Shown one piece after another: positions 25,002-32,556 of a DNA stretch of 64,000 nucleotides. The translations under genes were made by a program, and so were the position numbers. Source of the DNA: Jilunia laotingensis (GTDB taxonomy: Bacteria; Bacteroidota; Bacteroidia; Bacteroidales; Bacteroidaceae); assembly GCF_014385165.1 (NCBI RefSeq), contig NZ_JACRTF010000001.1, positions 3,038,001-3,102,000 on the forward strand. Direction: 5' to 3'. Position 1 is the stretch's first letter. Every line of letters begins with the position of its first letter. A model generated the notes under the pieces. That model did no database searches, was not told the DNA's origin, and saw nothing but the letters and a program-made list of their open reading frames with translations.

Positions 25002-27473
25002 ATGCGTTTGTCCGAATTGAAAACAGGAGAGAAGGGCGTTATTGTTAAAGTACTTGGCCATGGAGGCTTTCGTAAGCGTATTGTGGAAATGGGTTTTATC
25101 AAAGGTAAAACTGTAGAAGTACTGCTGAACGCACCTCTCAAAGATCCCATTAAGTATAAAGTATTAGATTATGAAATTTCACTCCGTCGGCAAGAGGCCG
25201 ATATGATTGAAATAATTAGTGAACAGGAAGCAAGGCAACACATTAAAGAATCTGATTATCATCCTGGTTTGCTTGAAGGTATCCGTGCTGAAGGAAATAA
25301 ATTGAAACAAGTTGCCCTTGGAAAACGCAGAACGATCAATGTCGCGTTGGTTGGTAATCCCAATTGTGGGAAAACTACACTTTTCAATCTGGCTTCAGGG
25401 GCGCATGAGCATGTTGGTAATTACAGCGGTGTTACCGTAGATGCCAAAGAAGGATATTTTGATTTTCAAGGTTATCATTTTAAAATAGTCGATTTACCGG
25501 GTACATATTCTCTTTCTGCATACACTCCGGAGGAAATCTATGTTCGCAGACATATTATCGAGGAGACACCGGATGTAATTGTGAATGTTGTTGATTCTTC
25601 CAATCTTGAACGTAATCTTTATTTGACCACACAACTGATTGACATGAATGTGCGCATGGTGGTGGCTCTGAATATGTACGATGAGCTGGAAGCTAGTGGG
25701 AATGATTTGGATTACTTGAAACTTGGTCAGTTATTTGGAGTTCCGATGGTGCCGACGGTCAGTCGCAAAGGACAAGGAATCGATCAACTATTTCATGTCA
25801 TTATCGGTATCTATGAAGGGGGAGATTTCTTGGATCAAAAAGGTGAAATTCGTTCAGAAATATTAAAAGATCTGAGAGATTGGCACAAAACTTATGTTCC
25901 GGATCATGAATTCGGTAGCCATAAGGAGGAAAACGATCATCCTCGTGGATTTTATCGTCATATACATATCAATCATGGACCTGATTTGGAAAAGGCGATT
26001 GATGCAGTGAAAGAGGCGATATCTAGAAATGAGTTTATAAGACATAAATATTCTACTCGTTATCTTTCAATAAAACTGTTGGAAAATGATCCTGATGTGG
26101 AGCAGTTCATTAGGACATTGCCTAACGGGGAAACTGTGGTTGCTATTCGTGATAAAGTGGCCAAACGTATACAAAGTACGTTGAATGAAGATAGTGAATC
26201 GGCTATAACGGATGCGAAATATGGTTTTATTAGTGGCGCTTTGAAAGAAACCTTTACAAACAATCATCAGGAGAAGGAGCAAATAACCAAAGTGCTTGAT
26301 ACGATTGTAACGCATCGTATCTGGGGATATCCTATTTTCTTTCTTTTTATGTATATCATGTTTGAAGGGACCTTTGTGATTGGTGAATATCCGATGATGG
26401 GTATTGAATGGTTGGTAGAAGCGTTTGGTAATCTTATCCGGGACAATATGAGTGAGGGGCCATTGAAGGATATGTTGGTGGATGGAATTATTGGTGGAGT
26501 AGGGGGAGTTATTGTATTTCTTCCTAATATCCTCATACTATATTTTTTCATTTCATTGATGGAAGATTCTGGTTATATGGCGCGTGCCGCTTTTATTATG
26601 GATAAGATTATGCATAAAATGGGTCTTCATGGTAAATCGTTTATTCCTTTGATAATGGGATTTGGATGTAACGTACCTGCTATAATGGCTTCGCGTACCA
26701 TTGAAAACCGGAAAAGTCGGCTTATTACGATGCTTGTCAATCCTTTAATGTCGTGTAGTGCGCGTTTGCCTATCTATTTACTTTTGGTAGGAGCATTTTT
26801 CCCGAATAATGGTAGTTTTGTGTTATTGATAATTTACGCCATTGGCATTTTGCTGGCAGTGTTATTGGCGCGTCTGTTCAGTAAGTTTTTGGTGAAGGGG
26901 GATGATACTCCTTTTGTAATGGAGCTACCGCCTTATCGAATGCCTACATCGAAATCTATTTTACGCCACACCTGGGAAAAAGGGGCGCAATATCTGCGCA
27001 AGATGGGTGGAATAATAATGATTGCATCTATTATTATTTGGTTTTTAGGCTATTACCCCAATCATAAGGACTATGCAACCGTAGCAGAGCAACAGGAAAA
27101 CTCATATATCGGGCAAGTTGGAAAAGCAATTGAACCTGTTATCAAGCCGTTAGGTTTTGATTGGAAACTCGGTATCGGTTTGATTTCTGGAGTAGGTGCT
27201 AAAGAGTTGGTAGTAAGTACACTTGGTGTATTGTATACGAATGATGCTGATGCAGACTCGGTAAGTTTGGCAGAGAGAATACCGATAACCCCGTTTGTTG
27301 CATTTTGTTATATGCTTTTTGTCTTGATTTATTTTCCATGTATTGCAACGTTGGTGGCTATCAAACAGGAATCCGGAAGTTGGAAATGGGCACTTTTCAC
27401 TGCGGGGTATACAACCGTTCTGGCATGGGCGTTAACTTTTGCTGTTTATCAGATAGGAGGATTATTTTTATGA
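25002..27473 (+). CDS. feoB: Fused FeoA-FeoB ferrous iron transporter
   Basis: 823 residues. Residues 1-75 form a FeoA-like SH3 domain (MRLSELKTGEKGVIVKVLG...RRQEADMIEII), fused to FeoB as in many Bacteroidetes. The G domain has G1 GNPNCGKT (118-125), G2 GVTVDAKEG, G3 DLPGTYSL and G4 NMYD. The membrane domain begins near residue 430, with two gate regions including MEDSGYMARAAFIMDK, IMGFGCNVPAIMASRT and NPLMSCSARLPIY. It imports Fe2+ across the inner membrane, gated by GTP. Its stop overlaps the start of the Cys-rich partner gene by 4 bases. Confidence 0.97.
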   Translation: MRLSELKTGEKGVIVKVLGHGGFRKRIVEMGFIKGKTVEVLLNAPLKDPIKYKVLDYEISLRRQEADMIEIISEQEARQHIKESDYHPGLLEGIRAEGNKLKQVALGKRRTINVALVGNPNCGKTTLFNLASGAHEHVGNYSGVTVDAKEGYFDFQGYHFKIVDLPGTYSLSAYTPEEIYVRRHIIEETPDVIVNVVDSSNLERNLYLTTQLIDMNVRMVVALNMYDELEASGNDLDYLKLGQLFGVPMVPTVSRKGQGIDQLFHVIIGIYEGGDFLDQKGEIRSEILKDLRDWHKTYVPDHEFGSHKEENDHPRGFYRHIHINHGPDLEKAIDAVKEAISRNEFIRHKYSTRYLSIKLLENDPDVEQFIRTLPNGETVVAIRDKVAKRIQSTLNEDSESAITDAKYGFISGALKETFTNNHQEKEQITKVLDTIVTHRIWGYPIFFLFMYIMFEGTFVIGEYPMMGIEWLVEAFGNLIRDNMSEGPLKDMLVDGIIGGVGGVIVFLPNILILYFFISLMEDSGYMARAAFIMDKIMHKMGLHGKSFIPLIMGFGCNVPAIMASRTIENRKSRLITMLVNPLMSCSARLPIYLLLVGAFFPNNGSFVLLIIYAIGILLAVLLARLFSKFLVKGDDTPFVMELPPYRMPTSKSILRHTWEKGAQYLRKMGGIIMIASIIIWFLGYYPNHKDYATVAEQQENSYIGQVGKAIEPVIKPLGFDWKLGIGLISGVGAKELVVSTLGVLYTNDADADSVSLAERIPITPFVAFCYMLFVLIYFPCIATLVAIKQESGSWKWALFTAGYTTVLAWALTFAVYQIGGLFL

Positions 27474-27688
27474 GTTGGAATTGGCAGGAATGGGCGGTTG
27501 CTCTTTTGATTTTACTTTGCATAATTCGTATCTTTTATGGATTTTATAAATTTTTCCATCATGTGAGAAATAATGATAATCCTTGTGCAAGTTGTGCAAG
27601 TGGTTGTGAATTAAAGCGTCAGCTTGAAAAAAAACAGCAGGAATGTAAAGAAATCAAAGGAAACTCAAACAAAAATTGCTGTGGATAG
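27470..27688 (+). CDS. FeoB-associated Cys-rich membrane protein
   Basis: 72 residues from an ATG overlapping the feoB stop (ATGA). One transmembrane helix (about 9-27) is followed by a cytoplasmic tail with CASCASGC (39-46) and terminal CC. This matches the FeoB-associated Cys-rich family and plays the place of FeoC in these operons. Cys clusters may sense or bind iron or an Fe-S centre. Translationally coupled to feoB. Confidence 0.88.
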   Translation: MSWNWQEWAVALLILLCIIRIFYGFYKFFHHVRNNDNPCASCASGCELKRQLEKKQQECKEIKGNSNKNCCG

Positions 27689-27719
27689 TTTGGTAGTTTC
27701 AAAATTTGTACTACCTTTG
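27689..27719 (+). promoter_or_regulatory. tRNA-Cys promoter
   Basis: TTTG at 27689-27692 and TACCTTTG at 27712-27719, 19 bases apart, 20 bases before the tRNA. Confidence 0.7.
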
Positions 27720-27739
27720 CAACCGCAAACGAGAAATAA

Positions 27740-27811
27740 GGTTCCTTGGATGAGTGGCTTAGTCAGCGGTCTGCAAAACCGTGTACGGCGGTTCGAATCC
27801 GCCAGGAACCT
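27740..27811 (+). tRNA. tRNA-Cys (GCA), element insertion site
   Basis: Acceptor GGTTCCT/AGGAACC, anticodon GCA in loop CTGCAAA, T-arm GGCGGTTCGAATCCGCC, discriminator T. CCA is not encoded. The last bases of the gene form the left attachment site of the integrated element. The gene remains intact because the attachment sequence restores its 3' end. Confidence 0.95.
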
Positions 27812-27814
27812 CAA
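27800..27814. repeat. attL, 15-bp direct repeat in tRNA-Cys 3' end
   Basis: CGCCAGGAACCTCAA is identical to 38992-39006. The span between the copies holds an integrase, excisionase and replication genes. Confidence 0.88.
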
Positions 27815-27817
27815 TGG

Positions 27818-27857
27818 TAAAACGCTAATTACTGATAAACAGGTAGTTAGCGTTTTA
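27818..27857 (+). terminator. Hairpin just inside the element, terminates tRNA-Cys
   Basis: Arms 27818-27828 and 27847-27857 (11 bp), followed by CTTTTTG. It replaces the chromosomal terminator that the insertion moved to 39017-39051. Confidence 0.65.
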
Positions 27858-27880
27858 CTTTTTGCCCAAAACAAAGAAAT

Positions 27881-27898
27881 GTTACCATAGTGTTACCA
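27881..27898. repeat. Paired GTTACCA motifs, left end (putative integrase arm site)
   Basis: GTTACCA at 27881-27887 and 27892-27898, repeat spacing 11 bases. The same pair, spacing and orientation recur at 38858-38875 by the other end. Confidence 0.6.
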
Positions 27899-28145
27899 TG
27901 GCGTATTTATTGCTATCATAAAAAAGGAGGCACGTTATCTCACGACAACACGACCTCCAAAGTGAATTTAAAATGCTAATATGGCATTTGTTCACAAAGG
28001 TAGGCTTTTCTTTCTGATATATCAACCCCTGCTGCATCCTGCATCGGAAAGCAGGACGATCCGCCAAAAGCTGTGTATTCGTTCCCTGCCGGGTTCTCGC
28101 TACCCGATGCCGTTCAATCCGTCCGCAGGGATGTAGTATGCGGTG

Positions 28146-28439
28146 TTATCTGTTGCCCGTCCATACTAATTCCATATTAGGAAACTTTGTTTTTTCTATC
28201 CTGTACCCGGCTTCCTTTATCTTTCTTGTTGAGGCGTTTACATTGGAGTTGTTACGTCTTATCTCCTGTATTTCATTTTCAAGTTCATCCACCCTCCTAG
28301 ACATTATGCCGTACGCATCAAGCAGGCGGCTTATGTATCCTGTAACGGATTGTATGTTTTTCAGTTCCTTAAGAACCTGCTCATGCTCTTCTGCTAAAGA
28401 AATTACCTGGCTCCTCAAATCTGATGTATTTGTTCTCAT
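28146..28439 (-). CDS. Coiled-coil protein, unknown function
   Basis: 97 residues, mostly a heptad-rich helix (residues 5-65, with RVDELENEIQEIRRNN) followed by a basic strand region (RKIKEAGYRIEKTKFPNMELVWTG). No domain recognised. It is the last gene of a leftward run of small genes starting near 29398, with only 16 bases to the preceding micro-ORF. Confidence 0.6.
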   Translation of the reverse strand: MRTNTSDLRSQVISLAEEHEQVLKELKNIQSVTGYISRLLDAYGIMSRRVDELENEIQEIRRNNSNVNASTRKIKEAGYRIEKTKFPNMELVWTGNR

Positions 28440-28455
28440 AATAAAGTTTGTATTA

Positions 28456-28554
28456 TTAATAATCTTCCTTGTCTATAAAATCTTTGAATCTCTTATTGTG
28501 GTCGTGTAGCACTTTTCCCAGTGCCAACGAAAGAAACATGATAACTATTTCCAT
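28456..28554 (-). CDS. Candidate 32-residue membrane peptide
   Basis: ATG at 28552-28554, stop at 28456-28458. A hydrophobic N-terminus (MEIVIMFLSLALGKVL) is followed by a charged tail (HDHNKRFKDFIDKEDY). It sits 10 bases after one micro-ORF and 17 before the coiled-coil gene, which fits an operon. Coding status rests on context and amphipathic layout only. Confidence 0.35.
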   Translation of the reverse strand: MEIVIMFLSLALGKVLHDHNKRFKDFIDKEDY

Positions 28555-28564
28555 AACCCACACT

Positions 28565-28639
28565 TTAAAAACCATTCTTCCCGGTCAATTCCTTTGCAGT
28601 TCCGCAAAGCAACCATATCACTACACAAATAAAAAACAT
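28565..28639 (-). CDS. Candidate 24-residue membrane peptide
   Basis: ATG at 28637-28639, stop at 28565-28567, preceded by a purine-rich AAGAAAGGAAA. The sequence is one hydrophobic helix with VIWLLCGTAKELTGK. It resembles the 23-residue peptide at 37305-37376 (IIWLLLSAIGKIGK) in the same element, which supports both being real. Confidence 0.4.
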   Translation of the reverse strand: MFFICVVIWLLCGTAKELTGKNGF

Positions 28640-28697
28640 GATGTTTCCTTTCTTCTTTGTGGTGGGTACGTTGAGGCATACCCACCGTGTTAATACT

Positions 28698-29030
28698 TTA
28701 TGCTATCTTTACGAGGTTTGCCACTTTGTAGCACCTGTATTCGCTTTTCTCCGTATCGAAGTACACTTGTACCGTCTCACTCTTTTTTCGGTTGTCCGTG
28801 CCCTTGTTTTCGGGTAGCAAACTTTCTTTCAGTGTTCCGTAAGCCTCACGTATCGAGCCGTCCACCTTTTGAAAGTAGAATTTAACTATTCTTTCTTTCA
28901 TGGCTGCTTTGAGTTTGATGTTCATCCAAGCCGTTTTAAGGGCTTCACTCATTGAATAACCGTTCTTCTTGACCATCTGCCAAGCCATGCGCATAACTTC
29001 ACGCATCAGGCTTTTAAATTGTGTACTCAT
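28698..29030 (-). CDS. DUF2693-like SH3-fold protein
   Basis: 110 residues. The N-terminal helical part (FKSLMREVMRMAWQMVKKNGYSMSEALKTAWMN) and the C-terminal beta part (IVKFYFQKVDGSIREAYGTL ... VQVYFDTEKSEYRCYKVANL) match the small DUF2693 proteins common on Bacteroides plasmids, phages and conjugative elements. Function unknown. It belongs to the leftward operon controlled by the switch region at 29430-29545. Confidence 0.65.
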   Translation of the reverse strand: MSTQFKSLMREVMRMAWQMVKKNGYSMSEALKTAWMNIKLKAAMKERIVKFYFQKVDGSIREAYGTLKESLLPENKGTDNRKKSETVQVYFDTEKSEYRCYKVANLVKIA

Positions 29031-29048
29031 ATCCTTAGCGTTTTGGGG

Positions 29049-29222
29049 TTAGTAAATTACATAGGCAATGTGTACCGCTTTCTTTGCGGACACGTTAGGG
29101 TAAACCCTTTTAATGTAGTCATAGCTCTTTGCGATAATCTCGGTTGCTTCCTGCTTGTTGTGCCCTACCTTTACCGCTGCGGAAATCAGTGTTTCCAGTG
29201 AATGAAAGTCTTTCGTTCTCAT
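29049..29222 (-). CDS. Small helical protein, unknown
   Basis: 57 residues from the ATG at 29220-29222, 11 bases after the preceding small gene. Helical and basic (MRTKDFHSLETLISAAVKVG...AKKAVHIAYVIY). No family recognised. Confidence 0.5.
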   Translation of the reverse strand: MRTKDFHSLETLISAAVKVGHNKQEATEIIAKSYDYIKRVYPNVSAKKAVHIAYVIY

Positions 29223-29233
29223 AATCGTATGTT

Positions 29234-29398
29234 TTAATAGTTGTATCCGAAATAGTTTTCCCAATAGTCAATTTCAGCCTCATAAGAAGCCATGCACTCC
29301 GCTTTGCTTTCTTCGTACATGGCGAACACTTCCGTTTCGCTCATTAATAATACCGCTTGGTATTCTCTGCACATCCGGTTTAAATCTTCTCTTGTCAT
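29234..29398 (-). CDS. Small acidic protein, unknown
   Basis: 54 residues, ATG at 29396-29398, stop TAA at 29234-29236. It is acidic and aromatic (Cys, Tyr and Glu rich, ending DYWENYFGYNY). It is the first gene of the leftward operon, about 35 bases after the -7 box at 29433-29440. Small acidic phage-type proteins are often inhibitors, but nothing identifies a target. Confidence 0.5.
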   Translation of the reverse strand: MTREDLNRMCREYQAVLLMSETEVFAMYEESKAECMASYEAEIDYWENYFGYNY

Positions 29399-29432
29399 AA
29401 GGCTTATATCTTATTGGTTTATTATTGTATTG

Positions 29433-29440
29433 CAAATGTA
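29433..29440 (-). promoter_or_regulatory. -7 box of leftward early operon
   Basis: TACATTTG on the minus strand. The box overlaps operator copy 1 by four bases, with the rest of the operator towards -33, so bound repressor would block RNA polymerase. Confidence 0.55.
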
Positions 29441-29456
29441 GCTACTTTATACTACA
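29437..29456. promoter_or_regulatory. Operator copy 1 (TGTAG-N10-CTACA)
   Basis: A dyad with 5-bp arms and a 10-base spacer, overlapping the leftward promoter. Confidence 0.6.
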
Positions 29457-29501
29457 CAAACAAGTATTTGAAGCACAAAAACACTGCAATTAACATTCTT
29501 T

Positions 29502-29521
29502 TGTAGCATAAACTAACTACA
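29502..29521. promoter_or_regulatory. Operator copy 2 (TGTAG-N10-CTACA)
   Basis: Same arms and spacer length as copy 1, placed over the expected -33 region of the rightward promoter. Confidence 0.6.
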
Positions 29522-29536
29522 TTTAATAGTTTTACT

Positions 29537-29544
29537 TATTTTTG
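29537..29544 (+). promoter_or_regulatory. -7 box of the regulator gene
   Basis: TATTTTTG 22 bases before the ATG of the HTH gene. Confidence 0.5.
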
Positions 29545-29566
29545 TAGAAACAAATAAGGATTAAGT

Positions 29567-29833
29567 ATGAATAGAATTAAAGACATTCTCAAAGAGAAGG
29601 GAATTACAATTAATGAACTTGCCGAAACAATGGGTTTAAATAGAGTTACACTATCCACCCAAATAAACGGAACGGCAAACATAACATCGTATGAAAAAAT
29701 AGCCACCGCCTTAGATGTTCCTATGTGGCAACTCTTTGCATCACCGGCAGAAGTGACAAAAGAAGCCAAGGGCGAAACCTGCCCTTATTGCGGTAAACCG
29801 ATAACCATCAAGACAACAATAGAAAAGGCGTGA
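29567..29833 (+). CDS. Cro/CI-type HTH regulator with C-terminal zinc ribbon
   Basis: 88 residues. An XRE-type HTH occupies residues 1-60 (INELAETMGLNRVTLSTQINGTANITSYEKIATAL). The tail has CPYCGKPI, half of a zinc ribbon, which may dimerise or bind zinc. The gene is divergent from the leftward operon, with two matching palindromes between them, so it is the likely switch protein of the element. It overlaps the next gene by 4 bases. Confidence 0.85.
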   Translation: MNRIKDILKEKGITINELAETMGLNRVTLSTQINGTANITSYEKIATALDVPMWQLFASPAEVTKEAKGETCPYCGKPITIKTTIEKA

Positions 29834-30063
29834 TACTATTAGTAGAATCGGCTGAATACATGGGCAACTATACGCTTATATGCACATTCAGTAACGGAGA
29901 AAGAAGAAAGGTAGATTTAACACCGCTCTTAAAATACCCGGCTTTTGAGGAGCTGAAAGACGAAAGCGAGTTTGAGCGTTACGGGGTGGATGGCACGGTT
30001 TTTTGGGCGAACGGTGCGGACATTGCCCCCGAATACCTGTTTGAGAACGGCACACCATGTTAG
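29830..30063 (+). CDS. DUF2442-like small protein
   Basis: 77 residues with a GTG start overlapping the regulator stop (GTGA). The sequence (YTLICTFSNGERRKVDLTPLL ... FERYGVDGTVFWANGADIAPEYLFE) matches the DUF2442 pattern: a small beta fold often encoded next to DUF4160 or HTH genes in toxin-antitoxin-like pairs. No toxin is recognisable here, so a TA role is only possible. Confidence 0.7.
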   Translation: MILLVESAEYMGNYTLICTFSNGERRKVDLTPLLKYPAFEELKDESEFERYGVDGTVFWANGADIAPEYLFENGTPC

Positions 30064-30207
30064 CCCCCCCCTCCCCGGTATGGGTGGTTTTTGGATTTTA
30101 ACCGACCTCTCCCAAATTTTTTTTGAAATTTTCCGAGTACCACCAATTTGGGGGACACCCCGAAGCCATAGGTCAAAAACCGACATTGGTGAAAATCAGC
30201 GCATTAC

Positions 30208-30238
30208 TTTGGAATGTCAAAAGGAAATATTACCTTTG
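30208..30238 (+). promoter_or_regulatory. Promoter with no gene directly downstream
   Basis: TTTG at 30208-30211 and TACCTTTG at 30231-30238, 19 bases apart. A terminator-like hairpin follows at 30256-30287. The 453-base gap 30064-30516 otherwise holds a C-rich run, no open frame on this strand that looks real, and the promoter of the next gene. Confidence 0.45.
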
Positions 30239-30255
30239 CATCGCAACAGTTCTAT

Positions 30256-30287
30256 GGGTAGGTGAATAATAGTAGCCTGCCCTTTTT
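30256..30287 (+). terminator. Short hairpin followed by T5
   Basis: GGGTAGG (30256-30262) pairs with CCTGCCC (30276-30282) with one G-T pair, then TTTTT. Confidence 0.45.
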
Positions 30288-30479
30288 CTTTTTGCCCCCA
30301 TCCTGCAAATAGTCCTTATGCCCTTTCTCGCTTCATCTCAGCCCCTCTAAGCCATTTTTTCCTCTTTGGCAATACAAGTTATAACCTCGCTTTGAGATAA
30401 CGCCTTAAAACGGCTCTTTTTGTTTAAAGTGTTACTTTAATATTACAATGTAATTATTTGTAATTCCGTTATTTATTCG

Positions 30480-30487
30480 TATCTTTG
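30480..30487 (+). promoter_or_regulatory. -7 box of rightward operon
   Basis: TATCTTTG, 29 bases before the ATG at 30517. Confidence 0.55.
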
Positions 30488-30516
30488 TGATAGGTAAAAC
30501 TAAAAAGGATAACGGA

Positions 30517-30684
30517 ATGGAGAATTTAGAGCAACAAACGCATGACTTTGACGATATAGTGGAAGCCATGCAGGACGAAAGGGAAAGCCAACTCCCGAAA
30601 TACCCGGACTTTATTTCAAGTGTATTCGGTGAACAAAAGCGCATCTGCGAACAATCAATGAAGAAAGGGGGCGACAATGAATAA
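30517..30684 (+). CDS. Small acidic protein, unknown
   Basis: 55 residues from the ATG at 30517. An earlier in-frame GTG overlaps the promoter and is rejected. Acidic N-terminus (MENLEQQTHDFDDIVEAMQDERESQLPKYP), no known domain. It overlaps the next gene by 8 bases. Confidence 0.6.
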   Translation: MENLEQQTHDFDDIVEAMQDERESQLPKYPDFISSVFGEQKRICEQSMKKGGDNE

Positions 30685-31294
30685 TCAGTTGATTTATACG
30701 GACGAGAAGAAACTGCAAATGCAGATTTCCTATAATGAGGACTACTCAAAGCAAGTGAACAATGCCATTGCAGCCTTGAAACTCCTTGCAGGCGAGCTTA
30801 CGGACGAGCAACTTAGAACTTTCTTATCTGCACCCGAATCCCTTGCGGGTGAACTTGTAGGCAAAGCAAAAGCGGACTATGACCGATGGATGAGTAATGC
30901 GCCCGAAAGCGTTAAAGCATCTTCTCCGTTCTCCGATGGCGGTGTTCCTGCAAAGGTGTTGGCGATACACAAGAAGTTGAGCAAGCCTTTCGGAATGTCG
31001 TTTGATGCAAACGAAATAGTGGACGGTGTTTGTACGCTGACAAAGGACGGAAAGGAAGTACTCAAAAAGCATTGTAGCATCTACGGCAACGACAAGGCAA
31101 AGAAAGTGTATGAGTTGAGTGTGAAGGCTGCAAAGGTCTTGAACGATCTGGATAAAGAGATACGTCTTAACAACGCTTCTGCCGAGTGTGTGGAATGCTG
31201 GGGACGGTGGCAAGGGTACATTACCATAAATGACCGCAAGGCGGGGGAAGTGTATCAGCCGAACCCCTACCTGTTAGACCAGCTTAGAGAATAG
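30677..31294 (+). CDS. Unknown element protein, 205 residues
   Basis: Largely helical protein with Lys/Glu-rich segments and a central GGVPAKVLAIHKKLSKPFGMSFDANEIVDGVC. The C-terminal NNASAECVECWGRWQGYITI carries a CVEC pair but no second pair. No family recognised. It is translationally coupled to the small protein before it. Co-expression from 30480 and its position after the switch suggest an accessory or helper-interaction role, which is inference only. Confidence 0.7.
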   Translation: MNNQLIYTDEKKLQMQISYNEDYSKQVNNAIAALKLLAGELTDEQLRTFLSAPESLAGELVGKAKADYDRWMSNAPESVKASSPFSDGGVPAKVLAIHKKLSKPFGMSFDANEIVDGVCTLTKDGKEVLKKHCSIYGNDKAKKVYELSVKAAKVLNDLDKEIRLNNASAECVECWGRWQGYITINDRKAGEVYQPNPYLLDQLRE

Positions 31295-31425
31295 GCTCTA
31301 AATCTCCATTATAGCAAGCTGTTGCCCGGGCAGCGTTAAATAAATCCCGAATGGCCGGCACGATGAAAGAACCTAAAGCGGTGTGAGGGAGCGAGGTAAC
31401 TCCAGTGCTTGTAATCCGCAAATGA

Positions 31426-31457
31426 GGGGGGGGTAGCAAAACGTTACTCCCCTTTTT
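31426..31457 (+). terminator. G-rich hairpin with T5 tail
   Basis: A run of eight G begins at 31426. GGGGTA pairs imperfectly with TTACTCCCC, then TTTTT. Confidence 0.5.
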
Positions 31458-31529
31458 AATTCTCAAACCGGGTTGGCTGAAAAATCGGCATACCCCTATG
31501 AATGTCTAATATGTCTAATTGATAAGGCG

Positions 31530-32027
31530 ATGAACATAAACGATGATATGCCATGTTTTGGCGGTGTTCCTATCGATGTCCGGGTTTCACGTGGCCGGTT
31601 GCGTTGCGTGCCGCCTTATGCAGACCAGGAACTGGAGTTTACGCAAATAGAGGGTAAGCTTGTATCTGTATCAAAAACTAAGTGGCACGGGTTCCCCTAC
31701 TGGCGCGTTACCTTGCAAGATGAGGCGAATGAGTACCATGTGCTTTTCTTTCTTAAATCTGCAATGTTTATCTATCTGATACGCTGTTTGATTGGTCGCA
31801 AAGTAGAACATCTTTCTTTGATGGTCGGCACGTTGACTGATGAAACTTACCAAATGATTGTGGAAGGTGATTATAGACGGTTAGAGCCTGCTTCTATTGA
31901 AATACCGCCTACAAAGCGTTACCGCAAAAACAAGGATAATAAACACGACTACAAGGATTACAGCAAGCGATTGGAGTACCTTCAAAAGTTGGTGGATGAG
32001 GTAGGAGCAACCCTTGCGGGCGCATGA
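31530..32027 (+). CDS. Unknown element protein, 165 residues
   Basis: ATG at 31530 preceded by AAGGCG is preferred over an in-frame TTG at 31473, which lies just past the terminator hairpin. A beta-rich N-terminus (VRVSRGRLRCVPPYADQELEFTQIEGKL) is followed by a hydrophobic helix (VLFFLKSAMFIYLIRCLIGRKVEHL) and a strongly basic tail (KRYRKNKDNKHDYKDY). This suggests a nucleic-acid-binding protein, but no family is recognised. Confidence 0.6.
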   Translation: MNINDDMPCFGGVPIDVRVSRGRLRCVPPYADQELEFTQIEGKLVSVSKTKWHGFPYWRVTLQDEANEYHVLFFLKSAMFIYLIRCLIGRKVEHLSLMVGTLTDETYQMIVEGDYRRLEPASIEIPPTKRYRKNKDNKHDYKDYSKRLEYLQKLVDEVGATLAGA

Positions 32028-32207
32028 AGGTGAGGGGTGCTGATTTCGCCAAACTATAATTTTGTAGTTTGGATATGTGGATCTGCATATCGGGAATTAA
32101 CGGATTTTCTTGTAAGGGGGAAAATTCCCCTAAAATTGGTAATCAAGCATTTACGCCAACGGGTGTTAAATGTTTTACACCCTGCATAACATTCCGTTAG
32201 TGAGGGT

Positions 32208-32243
32208 GCGAAAAAAGAACGGCTACCAATCGGCAACCGTCCT
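32208..32243 (-). terminator. Terminator of the leftward replication operon
   Basis: On the minus strand an imperfect 9-bp stem (GGTTGCC/GGTAGCC-like) is followed by CTTTTTTC. A second small hairpin with G5/C4 arms lies at 32114-32131 for the rightward gene. Confidence 0.5.
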
Positions 32244-32258
32244 CCTTGTTCTTGACAA

Positions 32259-32552
32259 TTAATTTTGCAGGTGCTTTGGCAGTCCGACAAAGAGGAGATC
32301 TCCGTTCCCAGTTGCCCTTATCCATTCCGGCACACCTCCGAACATCTCGTTGAACTTTGCTTGACCGATAGTGTTTTCTGCCATGTCTGAGACGGATTTG
32401 TAGCCGTTGGCGATGGCAAAGTACTTATCTACTTTAATCTCTATAATTCCGCTGCCGTCTTTCCATAAGCGGAAAGTGATTGGCATTCCTTGAAATTCCC
32501 ATTGCACGATGTCGTAACGGTCTGTCCGTTCTATAATCTTTTTATACTCCAT
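32259..32552 (-). CDS. Small conserved element protein, unknown
   Basis: 97 residues. A beta-rich first half (IVQWEFQGMPITFRLWKDGSGIIEIKVDKYFAIANGY) precedes a helical part and GGVPEWIRATGNGDLLFVGLPKHLQN. It starts 4 bases after the RusA stop, so it is in the replication/recombination operon. Function unknown. Confidence 0.65.
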   Translation of the reverse strand: MEYKKIIERTDRYDIVQWEFQGMPITFRLWKDGSGIIEIKVDKYFAIANGYKSVSDMAENTIGQAKFNEMFGGVPEWIRATGNGDLLFVGLPKHLQN

Positions 32553-32556
32553 ATCT

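Noticed and set aside
29567..30063. Toxin-antitoxin pair (HTH + DUF2442)
   Set aside because: No toxin motif is visible; the operators and divergent layout fit a lysogeny-type regulator better. It is kept only as a possibility in the entry.
30432..30749. 105-codon minus-strand frame
   Set aside because: It is antisense to the promoter and both coupled genes of the rightward operon.
32054..32290. 78-codon minus-strand frame (Cys-rich)
   Set aside because: It crosses the terminator at 32208-32243 and overlaps the end of the real small gene.
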